Shown: positions 15,794-25,159, numbered from the stretch's first letter. The stretch is DNA of 44,047 nt from Candidatus Cryptobacteroides avicola (GCA_017695115.1 JADILV010000083.1:1-44047); one strand, 5' to 3'. The notes: generated by a model not told the origin, from the sequence alone. Numbers and translations: made by a program.

Positions 15794-16669
15794 ATGGCGG
15801 CAAATAATGATATATTAGAGGATTATACCCGCTATTTGAAAATCGAAAGGGCGATGTCTCCGAACACTGCTGCGGCATACCGTTCGGACGTCGCCTTTTT
15901 CCTTGAATCTGCCGGAATCCCTCCGGAGAAGGTGACCCCGGATGACATCATAGCCTGTCTGTCCAGACGCATCGGTTATTCAAAGCGTTCCCAGGCCAGA
16001 TTCCTGAGCGCATTGAATTCTTTTTTCAATTATATGATATCCGAGAAACTGATTCAGGAGAATCCTTGCGATATGGTGGACTTCCCGAAAATCGGAAGGT
16101 ATCTTCCGGAAGTGCTGTCGTTGGAGGAGATAGAGAAGCTGATGGACTCCGTACAGCTTTCTGACGTCACCGGAGTCAGGGACAGGGCCATACTGGAAGT
16201 CCTTTACGGCTGCGGACTCCGTGTTTCGGAGGTTGTCGGCCTTAGAATTTCGGATGTGTTCGTAAAGGAGAAGTTCGTGCGCGTAGTAGGCAAGGGGGAC
16301 AAACAGAGACTTGTGCCGATAGACGGGGTTGCCATTGAATATGTTCTGAAATATCTGGAAATGAGGCAGGAACCATACGATAAGGCGTCTGAGGACATTC
16401 TGTTTCTGAACAGGTTCGGACGCAGGCTGAGCCGCATTTCCGTTTTCAATATGGTGAAGCGGCAGGCTGTCATTGCCGGCATACACAAGGAGATTTCCCC
16501 GCATACTTTCAGGCATTCATTCGCCACCCATCTTATTGAGAACGGGGCAGATCTGCGTGCAGTCCAGGAAATGCTCGGACATGAGAGCATCATTACTACG
16601 GAAATCTATACGCATATTGAAAAAAGCGTATGGCAGAATACGGTCCTTGCCCACCATCCGAGAAAATAG
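15794..16669 (+). CDS. xerD: Tyrosine recombinase XerD
   Basis: A 291-residue tyrosine recombinase of XerC/XerD size. The N-terminal SAM-like DNA-binding domain spans about 1-90 and the catalytic domain about 105-285. All catalytic residues are present: Arg143 (GLRVSE), Lys167 (GKGDKQR), His237 and Arg240 (HTFRHSFATHL), His263 (LGHES) and the nucleophile Tyr272 (IYTHI). Length, lack of extensions and housekeeping neighbours argue for the chromosome dimer resolvase rather than a mobile-element integrase. The ATG at 15794 is preferred to a TTG two codons earlier. It is convergent with tdk, 12 bp away. Confidence 0.9.
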   Translation: MAANNDILEDYTRYLKIERAMSPNTAAAYRSDVAFFLESAGIPPEKVTPDDIIACLSRRIGYSKRSQARFLSALNSFFNYMISEKLIQENPCDMVDFPKIGRYLPEVLSLEEIEKLMDSVQLSDVTGVRDRAILEVLYGCGLRVSEVVGLRISDVFVKEKFVRVVGKGDKQRLVPIDGVAIEYVLKYLEMRQEPYDKASEDILFLNRFGRRLSRISVFNMVKRQAVIAGIHKEISPHTFRHSFATHLIENGADLRAVQEMLGHESIITTEIYTHIEKSVWQNTVLAHHPRK

Positions 16670-16681
16670 GACACCAGACTG

Positions 16682-17257
16682 TTACTGCATCCGCTGTTTG
16701 TTCATGGCCTCGTTGAAACAGTGCCTGCAGAGAGGTTCGTAAGTGTCTTTTTCTCCGAGGACTACGAGCTGGTCGCTGGCCGAGAGCCTGTGCGAGTGGT
16801 TTGCGATGCTTCCGCATTTTACGCAGATGGCATGTACTTTCTGTACGTCTTCCGCTACAGCCATCAGGGCGGGCATCGGACCGAAAGGCTTTCCCGTAAA
16901 GTCCATGTCAAGCCCGGCCGCGATTACCCGGATACCCCTGTCGGCCAGAGTCTGCGCCACTTCGACGATAGTGTCATCGAAGAACTGCGCTTCGTCTATC
17001 CCCACGACATCCACATCGCTTGAAAGCAGCAGCATGCTGGCTGGAGAGTCAATAGGCGTTGAGGGAATGCTATGCGAATCATGCGACACGACCTCGTCTT
17101 CCGAGTATCTTACATCTATCGCCGGTTTGTATATCTCGACTTTGAGATTGGCGAACTGTGCTCTGCGAAGCCGTCTGATGAGTTCTTCCGTCTTTCCTGA
17201 AAACATTGAACCGCAGATGACTTCTATCCATCCTTTTTTTGCGTTTTCTAAAAACAT
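16682..17257 (-). CDS. tdk: Thymidine kinase, type II
   Basis: A 191-residue type II thymidine kinase, phosphorylating thymidine in pyrimidine salvage. It has the P-loop GSMFSGKT (16-23), the catalytic Glu89 in GIDEAQFF, the lasso-region Gly-rich turn, and four zinc-binding cysteines, Cys145 and Cys148 (CVKC) and Cys177 and Cys180 (CRHC). The start at 17257 ([13 protein letters not shown]) fits the family and lies 25 bp beyond a -7 box; the longer frame would cross that promoter and run into rsmI, so it is rejected. Confidence 0.95.
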   Translation of the reverse strand: MFLENAKKGWIEVICGSMFSGKTEELIRRLRRAQFANLKVEIYKPAIDVRYSEDEVVSHDSHSIPSTPIDSPASMLLLSSDVDVVGIDEAQFFDDTIVEVAQTLADRGIRVIAAGLDMDFTGKPFGPMPALMAVAEDVQKVHAICVKCGSIANHSHRLSASDQLVVLGEKDTYEPLCRHCFNEAMNKQRMQ

Positions 17258-17270
17258 TTCCTTACTTTTG
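17238..17270 (+). promoter_or_regulatory. Promoter for rsmI
   Basis: TTTG (17238-17241) and TACTTTTG (17263-17270) are separated by 21 bp, matching both the -33 and -7 elements of Bacteroidota promoters. The -33 box lies inside the first codons of the oppositely oriented tdk gene. Start predicted near 17274. Confidence 0.7.
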
Positions 17271-17282
17271 CAATCGGGCTGA

Positions 17283-17290
17283 CAAAGATA
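17283..17290 (-). promoter_or_regulatory. -7 box for tdk
   Basis: The minus strand reads TATCTTTG at 17290-17283, an exact match. The predicted start near 17279 is only about five bases from that of rsmI on the other strand, so the two promoters overlap. Confidence 0.65.
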
Positions 17291-17305
17291 GCACAAAAAA
17301 GTGTA

Positions 17306-18040
17306 ATGGGAATGAGCGGGAAACTCTATATTGTCCCTACTCCGGTAGGAAATCTTGAGGATATGACATTCAGGGCCGTGTCTGTCCTGAAAAAAGCGGA
17401 CCTTATTCTGGCCGAGGACACCAGGACCAGTTCGGTGCTCCTTAAGCATTATGATATCCACGGCAGGCTGGAGTCTCATCACAAGTTCAACGAACACAAG
17501 ACAGTATCCATGATAAAGGATCGCATCCTCGACGGTCTGAATGTCGCGTTGGTAAGCGATGCCGGTACGCCCGGGATATCGGATCCGGGCTTTCTTCTTG
17601 TACGTACGTGTGTACAGGAGGGGATAGAAGTGGAGACATTGCCCGGTGCCACAGCCTTTGTCCCGGCATTGGTAAGTTCAGGCTATCCTTGCGACAGGTT
17701 CTGCTTCGAAGGCTTCCTTCCCGTAAAGAAAGGCCGCCAGACAAGGCTCTCGGAACTTGCTGACGAGACCAGGACAATGGTTTTCTATGAATCTCCGTAC
17801 CGTCTGGTAAAGACACTGGAGCAGTTTGCGGAGTTTTTCGGTCCGGAACGCGGCTGCTCGGTGGCGCGTGAGATTTCCAAGGTCCATGAGGAGCACAGGC
17901 GCGGGACACTTTCCGAGGTGGCTGCCTGGTATGCGGAGCATGAGCCTAAAGGTGAAATCGTCATTATCGTTGAAGGCAAGGAGCCGCAGAAGAAGTCCAG
18001 AGGCAGGTACGGATGCGATGAAGCGGATACGGACCGTTGA
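17306..18040 (+). CDS. rsmI: 16S rRNA 2'-O-methyltransferase RsmI
   Basis: A 244-residue SAM-dependent tetrapyrrole-methylase-fold enzyme that 2'-O-methylates C1402 of 16S rRNA in the decoding centre. Family motifs in order: [64 protein letters not shown], and [12 protein letters not shown]. The substrate-binding GTPGISDPG loop is complete. The C-terminus is basic, as usual. It starts 36 bp after its -7 box and shares the promoter region with tdk. Confidence 0.95.
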   Translation: MGMSGKLYIVPTPVGNLEDMTFRAVSVLKKADLILAEDTRTSSVLLKHYDIHGRLESHHKFNEHKTVSMIKDRILDGLNVALVSDAGTPGISDPGFLLVRTCVQEGIEVETLPGATAFVPALVSSGYPCDRFCFEGFLPVKKGRQTRLSELADETRTMVFYESPYRLVKTLEQFAEFFGPERGCSVAREISKVHEEHRRGTLSEVAAWYAEHEPKGEIVIIVEGKEPQKKSRGRYGCDEADTDR

Positions 18041-18096
18041 ATAAGTGAAAAAACCAAGTGTGTGGGAGTGCGGTATGAACGGTAAAGTGATAAAAG

Positions 18097-19131
18097 ATGA
18101 GGAGAGAGAAAGAAAATGGTGGGGAAGTGGCCGGAAAGAAAGGTTTCTCCGCTTCTGTAACTACCGGAGCGGTCGCTCTAGTGTTTCTTATAATCGGTTT
18201 TCAGACAGCATTGTTCATCCATAGGGCGGCTGTAACGTCCATTGTGGACAACAGGGACCATCCTGATACGGTATATGTCGTTGACAGGGCTCTTGCGGAG
18301 CAGGTGCTCGCGGATATGGCGGATCCGGATACGGCAGTGCCTGACGGTGCGGCTGATAGCCGGAGTGATGGGAATGCCACTGACAGATATGGTCCTGGAC
18401 GGGGGCAGGTCTCCTCGCTGCATGGGCATGAACGGTACGGCAGCCGGGAGGGCTATGTCACCGTGAAGAAACAGACGGAGCACAGCCAGCCGGCAAAGTC
18501 CGTCTATAAAGCCCATGCCGTAAGGAAAGTGGAGAATTTCCGCTTCAATCCCAACACTGTCTCACAGGACGAACTTGAGCGGCTGGGCTTTTCCGAGAAG
18601 CAGGCCCGCTCGATAGTCAGCTACCGCCTGAAAGGCGGCCGTTTCCGCCGCAAGGCTGATTTTGCAAAATCCTATGTCGTGGCTGATTCGGTCTATCGCA
18701 GGCTGGAGCCGTATATAGATATACCTCTGCTTGATTTGAATCTGGCGGATTCCGCAGCCTTTGATGCCCTGCCCGGCATCGGAGGATATTTCGCTTCTAA
18801 AATGGTAGAGCACAGGAAAAGGCTCGGCGGCAGCTATTCCTATAAAGAACAGCTGATGGACATCTGGAAGTTTGACAGGGAGAAATATGATGCATTGTCG
18901 GACCTGATTGTCGTGGACCGGGCATTTGTGCGTCCGTATCCTCTATGGACTCTTCCCGAAGATTCCTTGCGGCTCCATCCGTACATAGGGTCCTATGCAG
19001 CCCACGGGATTGTCCTGTTCCGCGAGAACAACCCTGTCTCCGCATGGTCTGTCGATGCTCTGGCCCGGGCGGGAGTCCTGCGTCCCGAGGATGCTTCCAG
19101 ACTTTCCCGCTGCAGTATTTCCCTGCCGTAG
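18097..19131 (+). CDS. Membrane-anchored helix-hairpin-helix protein
   Basis: A 344-residue protein with one N-terminal membrane segment (about 22-42), a low-complexity linker of about 100 residues, then two or three helix-hairpin-helix units. The first begins FNPNTVSQDELERLGFS (about 149), the second LDLNLADSAAFDALPGIGGYFASKMVEHR (about 211), the latter with the LPGIG hairpin typical of ComEA-type DNA-binding modules. A third, weaker unit lies near the C-terminus (VDALARAGVLRPEDASRL). The orientation suggests the HhH part is outside the inner membrane, as in ComEA, which binds incoming DNA; a competence role is not shown. It starts 56 bp after rsmI. Confidence 0.75.
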   Translation: MRREKENGGEVAGKKGFSASVTTGAVALVFLIIGFQTALFIHRAAVTSIVDNRDHPDTVYVVDRALAEQVLADMADPDTAVPDGAADSRSDGNATDRYGPGRGQVSSLHGHERYGSREGYVTVKKQTEHSQPAKSVYKAHAVRKVENFRFNPNTVSQDELERLGFSEKQARSIVSYRLKGGRFRRKADFAKSYVVADSVYRRLEPYIDIPLLDLNLADSAAFDALPGIGGYFASKMVEHRKRLGGSYSYKEQLMDIWKFDREKYDALSDLIVVDRAFVRPYPLWTLPEDSLRLHPYIGSYAAHGIVLFRENNPVSAWSVDALARAGVLRPEDASRLSRCSISLP

Positions 19132-19224
19132 CCATATTTTATCAGCCCGGGACTTGTAACCTATTTTTAACTGCATTTAACAATTTCATGAAAAAACGTT
19201 AAAACCGTCTTCACTACTCCGGAC

Positions 19225-19232
19225 TACTTTTG
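19225..19232 (+). promoter_or_regulatory. -7 box for the TonB-dependent receptor operon
   Basis: TACTTTTG matches TAnnTTTG, 19 bp ahead of the ATG at 19252. The gap 19132-19224 shows no gene and no clear terminator. Confidence 0.6.
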
Positions 19233-19251
19233 CCGCCGGAAAATAAAGTGA

Positions 19252-22041
19252 ATGGAATATAGTATGGTTAGAAGCAGACGTTTTTTTATTGTCATTGTTG
19301 CAGCGGCACTGTTATTATTGCCGGGAGGCATTTTGAAAGCAGAGGTGCCGGCTGTCCGCATCGGGCAGGACGGTCTTAAAGGGACGGTGACGGATCTGGT
19401 GACCGGAGAGCCTCTTATCGGTGCCGGTATTCTGATTGAAGGTACGACATCGGGTACTGTCACAGATGTGGACGGCTCGTATATGCTGGCCCTTTCAGAA
19501 GGCGAGCACAGACTGTCCGTATCTTATATCGGATATATTCCTGTGATACTCAATGTGACGGTAGAAGCGGACGGAACCGGGACAGTGCAGGCCGGAGATG
19601 AAACTTCCATCGCCATGACCGATGACGGGCTGGTGATTTATATGGCCCCTGACAGTCAGGCGCTTGCCGATGCCGTGGTGACTGCCAGAAAAAACCTTGA
19701 ATCCCTCCAGGCTCTCCAGAATGAAAGGATACAGTCAGGTTTTGCCATTGAGAACATGGGTGCCAGGGAAATGAGTATCAAAGGTATATCCAATGCACAG
19801 GAGAGCGTGGCCAAGCTTTCCGGAATCTCCATCGCCAGTGCCGGGCAGCTGATAGTCCGCGGCCTGGGGGACCGTTACAGCACCACTACCCTCAACGGAC
19901 TTCCTATCGCATCGCCAAATCCGGACAACAAGCTTATCCCTCTGGACATATTCCCGGCATCGACCATCCAGAATATAACCGTGAGCAAGGTGTACGAGGC
20001 AAGTTCTTTTGCAGACTACTCCGGAGCCCATGTGGATATCAGCACGAAAGAGGGCCAGAGCGAGGATTTCTTCAGGGTATCATTCTCAACGGGAGGGCTT
20101 TTCAATACTCTTTCAAACGGGTTCTTCCAGATGGACAGCCCGGGCATCTTCACTACTCCCCGGCTGGACAAAGGGGCGGAGGACGTTTCGTACGGTGAAT
20201 TTGCAGACTATTCCAGAAACAACAGGATGTTCGGAACGACATTCCAGGTCAGCAGACGCCCTGTACTTCCGAATCTGAACGGAAGCCTCGGTTACGGAAA
20301 GAATTTCAAGGTGGGTTCACAGACACTCAGCCTCCTGGCATCGGCCAGCATAAAATCCGGACAGGAGACCATGCTTGATGCTTTTTACAGGACATACGAA
20401 GCCAGTTCGGCAGGCAGCATGCAGAGCGATTACAACTACGACAGCTACTCCCGCAAACTCGATATAGCGGCCCTCGTTGACCTTGACTATACGCTCAGGC
20501 AGAGCGACAACATCGGCCTTACGGTATTTTTTGCCCGTAATGCCAAAAGCACGTTCCTCGACAGACAGGGACAGGATCTCCAGGAGAGCTATGACCTTAT
20601 GGGTATAAACCAGGTGTCGCACTTCTATACTCTACAGAACTATCAGCTTTCGGGTCACCATGAGGCGGACAGCTGGCTGATCGACTGGGGCGCATCATAT
20701 TCCCGTACATCAAGCGACGAACCGGACCGCAGGCAGGTGATGTTCAGTAAAGGGGATGACGGACTGCTGTCATTCTTCGACCTCAACCAGCAGGAGACCC
20801 AGAGATACTTCGGCCGTCTCGGCGAAAACGAGATCGTCGCGGATATAAAGGCTACATGGAATATCGACGACAGGGACAGACTTCGCTTCGGTCTTACAGG
20901 AAAAGACAAGACAAGGACCTTCAGGACCACCAGATTCTATTACAATGTCCGCGGAATCGGCGACAGGTTCCCGGTGGATGAAAGGTTTGACATGGACAGC
21001 TACCTCAACTTCGGAAACATCCAGAGCGGTCTTGTGTCCATCAGCAGGGTACAGTCACCGCGGGACAGATATGACGCTTCGAACCTGACAGGAGCCGCAT
21101 TCGTCGAGACAGACCTGCATTTCGGCAAGAAATGGTCACTCAATGCAGGATTGCGTTTCGAGGCAAGCCGCCAGAGCGTGGACTACAACGATGATGTCGA
21201 GGACAAGACCCGCAACCTGGACTCTTTCGACCTTTTCCCTGCCGTGAACCTGAAATTCGACATGACGGACAGAAGCATGTTCAGATTCTCCCTGTCCCGT
21301 ACTGTCACAAGGCCTTCATTCATCGAGATGGCCCCGTTCCTCTATCAGGAAAGTTTCGGAGGCGCGATGATAAGAGGTAACGACGGGCTTGAAAACGGAT
21401 ACAACTACAACCTCGACATCAAATACGAGTTCTTCGCGAGGGAAACAACGGACATGTTCGCCGTTACCGCCTATATGAAATACCTGGACAACCCTATCGA
21501 ACGTACCCAGAGGGTTTCCGGAGGTGCGACAGAGCATTCGTTCCAGAACGCAGACAACGGTCTGGCAGCAGGTCTTGAGGTGGAATTCCGCAAGGAGATT
21601 GTCAGGGACCTGGCTCTCAATGTCAATGCATCTTATATGTACACTAATGTGATTCTCCCGGAAGGAGGCGTATATACGAACCCGCAGCGTTCGCTTCAGG
21701 GCGCATCCCCTTACCTTGCCAACGCGGATATCACCTATACCCCGAAGTTCAAGAACGGGGACGGCCTGAACCTCAGCCTCCTGTACAATCTTCAGGGACC
21801 TCGTATCCACGCAGTAGGCATCATGGGGCTGGGTGATGTGAAGCAGCTCCCTGTGCATACGCTGGACTTCTCGGGCTCTTATGAATTCAACGACCGTTTT
21901 TCCATAAGCCTTTCTTTCAGGAACCTGCTGGACTCTACTATCAGATTCAGACAGGATATACCAAATGCCGGCAGGTCCGTGATGGTAGAGCAGTGGAGGG
22001 TCGGTCCGGCTTTCGAGATAGGCTTCAGCTATTCATTATAA
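19252..22041 (+). CDS. TonB-dependent receptor with carboxypeptidase-like regulatory domain
   Basis: A 929-residue outer-membrane receptor. A signal peptide (about 1-30) is followed by a CarboxypepD_reg beta-sandwich (about 42-110; LKGTVTDLVTGEPLIGAGI), a plug domain (about 140-280; GQLIVRGLGDRYSTTTLNG) and a beta-barrel to the C-terminus ending in the aromatic-rich FEIGFSYSL. It lacks a SusC-like partner signature and no SusD gene follows; instead a beta-helix lipoprotein starts 40 bp downstream. The plug region ALQNERIQSGFAIENMGAREM is the type found in iron or organic-ligand receptors of Bacteroidota. The ligand cannot be told from sequence. An internal ATG four codons in is an alternative start. 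Confidence 0.9.
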   Translation: MEYSMVRSRRFFIVIVAAALLLLPGGILKAEVPAVRIGQDGLKGTVTDLVTGEPLIGAGILIEGTTSGTVTDVDGSYMLALSEGEHRLSVSYIGYIPVILNVTVEADGTGTVQAGDETSIAMTDDGLVIYMAPDSQALADAVVTARKNLESLQALQNERIQSGFAIENMGAREMSIKGISNAQESVAKLSGISIASAGQLIVRGLGDRYSTTTLNGLPIASPNPDNKLIPLDIFPASTIQNITVSKVYEASSFADYSGAHVDISTKEGQSEDFFRVSFSTGGLFNTLSNGFFQMDSPGIFTTPRLDKGAEDVSYGEFADYSRNNRMFGTTFQVSRRPVLPNLNGSLGYGKNFKVGSQTLSLLASASIKSGQETMLDAFYRTYEASSAGSMQSDYNYDSYSRKLDIAALVDLDYTLRQSDNIGLTVFFARNAKSTFLDRQGQDLQESYDLMGINQVSHFYTLQNYQLSGHHEADSWLIDWGASYSRTSSDEPDRRQVMFSKGDDGLLSFFDLNQQETQRYFGRLGENEIVADIKATWNIDDRDRLRFGLTGKDKTRTFRTTRFYYNVRGIGDRFPVDERFDMDSYLNFGNIQSGLVSISRVQSPRDRYDASNLTGAAFVETDLHFGKKWSLNAGLRFEASRQSVDYNDDVEDKTRNLDSFDLFPAVNLKFDMTDRSMFRFSLSRTVTRPSFIEMAPFLYQESFGGAMIRGNDGLENGYNYNLDIKYEFFARETTDMFAVTAYMKYLDNPIERTQRVSGGATEHSFQNADNGLAAGLEVEFRKEIVRDLALNVNASYMYTNVILPEGGVYTNPQRSLQGASPYLANADITYTPKFKNGDGLNLSLLYNLQGPRIHAVGIMGLGDVKQLPVHTLDFSGSYEFNDRFSISLSFRNLLDSTIRFRQDIPNAGRSVMVEQWRVGPAFEIGFSYSL

Positions 22042-22081
22042 AGAAATCAAATAATCAATACAACATTATCTAAAAAAAATT

Positions 22082-23254
22082 ATGAGAACAACCAGATTTT
22101 TCATGTCAGCTATGGCTGCACTCGGCATGACGGTATTCGCTTCATGCGAGAAAGAAGACAGTACGGATCCTGTAGAGGATATCGAATTCACTGCCGGGGC
22201 AACTCTCGGCGGCCGTTACAACGACAACATCACTCTCAAGGCAGGGGACTACACCCTTACTTCAAGCCTTCAGATCGAAGCCCCGGGGTCACTTACTATC
22301 GAGCCGGGTACGACGATTACCGCTGCTTCAAACAACAACATTATCTACATCCTTATCGGGCAGGGAGCCCGGATCAATGCCGAAGGTACGGCTTCCTCAC
22401 CTATTACCATGACTTCAGAAGACAAGAAAGCCGGTGCATGGGGCGGCCTCCATATCTGCGGACGTGCCCATACTAACGCAGGTACCGGAAGTTCCGAAAT
22501 CGGCAATGCCGTTTATGGCGGAGATGTCGAGAATGACAATTCAGGTACAATCGAGTACGTGATCATAGAAAACTCCGGCTATGCACTTGATTCGGACCAT
22601 GAGGCCAACGGCATCTCTCTTTATGGAGTGGGCAGCGGGACAAAGATTTCCAATGTATATGTCGTAAACGGCAGCGATGACGGAATCGAGTTCTTCGGAG
22701 GGTCGGTCAACATTGACCATTGCATCGTAGAGAACTGTACAGACGACTCTTTCGACTGGACCGAGGGCTGGAACGGTACTGCAGAGTACATCATCGCATA
22801 CCAGACGGTGGCAGAGTGCGACTGCCTGATGGAATGCGACAATAACGGCGACAACAATGAGGCTGCCCCTGTCGCCCATCCTACAATCCGTTACGCTACA
22901 TTCATCGGCAACGGCAGCGCCGAGAACAAGAGAGGTCTCCGTTTCCGTGAAGGGACATACGTGAAGCTCGAAAATGCGCTTGTCTGCGGGAAACCGTCTC
23001 CTGTTACTCTTGAGACTTCATATACTGTGGCCTCGTTCGACAACGGGACTTCATATATCAGGAATACGGTTATTTCAGGCGAACTCGTGAATGAAGAAGG
23101 GACAGGGTACGATAATGCCAAGTTCCTTGCAGGAGAGGGCAATAGCGTTGATACAAGCCTTTCGGCCGGAACGTTCACCGACAAATTCGTAGGAAAAGTC
23201 GGCCAGAGCGGTGCAGTGGATTCTTCGGATGACTGGACCGAATGGACAAGATAA
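22082..23254 (+). CDS. Surface lipoprotein with right-handed beta-helix repeats
   Basis: A 390-residue lipoprotein with lipobox Cys22 (FASC). The mature N-terminus is CEKEDSTD, acidic and resembling the Bacteroidota lipoprotein export signal, so it is probably exposed on the cell surface. From about residue 55 there are repeated short beta rungs (SLTIEPGTTITA, KISNVYVVNGSDDGIEFFGGSVNIDHCIVEN, TIEYVIIENSGYA) typical of a right-handed parallel beta-helix. Carbohydrate-lyase catalytic residues were not recognised. It lies 40 bp after the TonB receptor in the same unit and before a terminator, and so probably acts as the receptor's surface ligand-binding partner or lid. Confidence 0.75.
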   Translation: MRTTRFFMSAMAALGMTVFASCEKEDSTDPVEDIEFTAGATLGGRYNDNITLKAGDYTLTSSLQIEAPGSLTIEPGTTITAASNNNIIYILIGQGARINAEGTASSPITMTSEDKKAGAWGGLHICGRAHTNAGTGSSEIGNAVYGGDVENDNSGTIEYVIIENSGYALDSDHEANGISLYGVGSGTKISNVYVVNGSDDGIEFFGGSVNIDHCIVENCTDDSFDWTEGWNGTAEYIIAYQTVAECDCLMECDNNGDNNEAAPVAHPTIRYATFIGNGSAENKRGLRFREGTYVKLENALVCGKPSPVTLETSYTVASFDNGTSYIRNTVISGELVNEEGTGYDNAKFLAGEGNSVDTSLSAGTFTDKFVGKVGQSGAVDSSDDWTEWTR

Positions 23255-23313
23255 CCCGGGAAATACCGCTCCGCTGTGCCGGGGCGGACTTTCACTATTT
23301 TCCATGATCAGCG

Positions 23314-23345
23314 GGGGCGTCCTGTGAAGGTCGCCCCTAATTTTT
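23314..23345 (+). terminator. Rho-independent terminator after the beta-helix lipoprotein gene
   Basis: GGGGCG (23314-23319) pairs with CGCCCC (23332-23337), extended inward past a T/T mismatch by CC/GG around a 6-nt loop, and is followed by TAATTTTT. It ends the receptor operon 60 bp past its last stop. Confidence 0.75.
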
Positions 23346-23368
23346 ATTCCTATTTGATTTAAATTTAC

Positions 23369-23376
23369 TACTTTTG
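23369..23376 (+). promoter_or_regulatory. -7 box for glnS
   Basis: TACTTTTG matches TAnnTTTG, 22 bp before the glnS start; the predicted leader is about 19 nt. Confidence 0.6.
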
Positions 23377-23398
23377 CCCGGAAAAAACAGAAACACTT

Positions 23399-25069
23399 AT
23401 GGAAGAAGCAAATAAAGAGGTTGCCGAGACCAGAAACCTCAACTTTCTGGAAGAGATCATAGAGTCTGACCTTGCGTCAGGGAAATGCGAAAGCATAATG
23501 ACCAGGTTCCCGCCGGAGCCGAACGGTTATCTCCATATAGGACATGCGAAAAGTATCTGCCTGAATTTCGGGCTTGCAAAGAAATACGGAGGAAAGACGA
23601 ACCTGCGTTTTGACGATACCAACCCGGTCAAGGAGGATACCGAATATGTGGACTCCATCAAGGAGGATATCAAGTGGCTCGGCTTTGAGTGGGAGAACGA
23701 GAGATACGCTTCGGACTATTTTGACCAGCTTTACGAATGGGCCGAGGAACTGATAAAGAAAGGACTGGCATACGTGGATGACCAGACCCAGGAGGAGATC
23801 CGTGCAGGACGCGGGACAGTGCAGACTCCTGGTGTGGAGAGCCCTTACAGGAACCGTTCCGTAGAGGAGAACCTGAAACTCTTCCGTGAGATGAGGGACG
23901 GGAAATATGCAGACGGGGAGAAGGTGCTCAGAGCGAAGATAGACATGGCCCATCCGAACATGCTGTTCCGTGACCCTCTGATGTACAGGATCATCCATGC
24001 ACACCACCACCGTACCGGTGACAAATGGTGCATCTATCCGATGTATGACTTCGCCCACGGACAGTGCGACAGCATAGAGCATATCACACATTCAATATGT
24101 ACCCTCGAGTTCGATGTCCACAGGCCTCTGTATGACTGGTTCATCGAGAAGCTCGGGATATTCCCTTCCCACCAGTACGAGTTTGCAAGGCTGAATCTCA
24201 CTTATACCGTGATGAGCAAGCGCAAACTGCTGGAACTTGTGAAAAACCGGTTTGTGAGCGGCTGGGACGACCCACGCATGCCTACCATCTGCGGAATCAG
24301 AAGGCGTGGCTACACACCTGAAAGCATCCGCATGTTCGCAGAGAAAGTCGGCGTGGCCAAAAGAGAGCAGCTTATCGATCTCCAGCTCCTTGAGTGGTGC
24401 GCCCGCCAGGACCTCAATGAAAGGTCAAACCGCTATATGGTAGTGCAGGATCCGGTGAAACTTACCATCACCAACTGGGAGCCCGGCAAGGTGGAGTGGT
24501 TCGATGCCCCTCTTAATCCTGCCGATCCTGAAGGCCCGTCACGCAAGGTGCCTTTTACCGGTGAAGTATATATTGAAAGGGCAGATTTCATGGAGGAACC
24601 TCCAAAGAAATATTTCCGCTTGAAACCGGACGGAGAGGTAAGGCTCAAATACACCTATATCGTCAAGTGTCAGGAAGTGGTGAAGGATGCGGAAGGGAAT
24701 ATCACTGAAATCAGGTGTACATACGATCCGACGTCAAAACCGGGGGCAGGCGAGTGGCGCTCGGTAAAGGGGACTATCCACTGGGTTTCCATCGGGCATG
24801 CTAAAGAGCTGGAGCTCAGACTGTATGACAAGCTTTTCACAGAGCCTCAGATGGGTTCCATCCCTGAAGGAAAGGACTATAAGGAATATCTCAATCCGGA
24901 GTCCCTCACATACGGGAAAGGCTATGCAGAGCCGGCTCTGCTTGAAGACAGGTCCGGAATCGCCGTACAGTTCGAGCGTGTGGGATATTTCTTCAAGGAT
25001 CCGGATTCTACGCCTGAGCATCCTGTCTTCAACAAGACCGTATCCCTCAAGGATTCATTTAAGTTCTGA
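23399..25069 (+). CDS. glnS: Glutamine--tRNA ligase
   Basis: A 556-residue class I aminoacyl-tRNA synthetase charging tRNA-Gln. The HIGH signature is in FPPEPNGYLHIGHAKS (about 39-53), followed by RFDDTNP; the KMSKS equivalent is VMSKR near residue 271. The acceptor-binding insertion and the two C-terminal anticodon-binding beta-barrel domains (about 340-550) have normal length. The tRNA-specific features (DPRMPTICGIRRRGYTPESI) favour GlnRS over non-discriminating GluRS. It is monocistronic between its own promoter and a palindromic terminator. Confidence 0.97.
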   Translation: MEEANKEVAETRNLNFLEEIIESDLASGKCESIMTRFPPEPNGYLHIGHAKSICLNFGLAKKYGGKTNLRFDDTNPVKEDTEYVDSIKEDIKWLGFEWENERYASDYFDQLYEWAEELIKKGLAYVDDQTQEEIRAGRGTVQTPGVESPYRNRSVEENLKLFREMRDGKYADGEKVLRAKIDMAHPNMLFRDPLMYRIIHAHHHRTGDKWCIYPMYDFAHGQCDSIEHITHSICTLEFDVHRPLYDWFIEKLGIFPSHQYEFARLNLTYTVMSKRKLLELVKNRFVSGWDDPRMPTICGIRRRGYTPESIRMFAEKVGVAKREQLIDLQLLEWCARQDLNERSNRYMVVQDPVKLTITNWEPGKVEWFDAPLNPADPEGPSRKVPFTGEVYIERADFMEEPPKKYFRLKPDGEVRLKYTYIVKCQEVVKDAEGNITEIRCTYDPTSKPGAGEWRSVKGTIHWVSIGHAKELELRLYDKLFTEPQMGSIPEGKDYKEYLNPESLTYGKGYAEPALLEDRSGIAVQFERVGYFFKDPDSTPEHPVFNKTVSLKDSFKF

Positions 25070-25108
25070 TAGTCGGATTTATAATCCGCCGTAAAGGGGC
25101 AATATTAT

Positions 25109-25158
25109 ATGTTCGGGGCGAAATATAAATTTATATTTCGCCCCGAACATTGTTTTTT
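25109..25158 (+). terminator. 42-bp perfect palindrome with T-run, terminator of glnS
   Basis: Positions 25109-25150 are a perfect palindrome with 21-bp arms and no loop (left arm starts ATGTTCGGGGCGAAAT). TGTTTTTT follows at once. It should terminate glnS transcription; its right arm also occupies the -33 region of the next gene. Confidence 0.8.
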
Positions 25159-25159
25159 G

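Noticed and set aside
15794..16669. Mobile-element integrase
   Set aside because: Length, complete XerD-like layout and housekeeping neighbours fit the chromosomal recombinase; no attachment repeats or cargo were seen.
17258..17497. 80-residue N-terminal extension of tdk
   Set aside because: Crosses the exact -7 box and overlaps the rsmI coding region; the P-loop is in its normal place from the shorter start.
22082..23254. SusD identity for the lipoprotein after the TonB receptor
   Set aside because: SusD proteins are mostly helical with TPR-like repeats; this one is made of short beta rungs.
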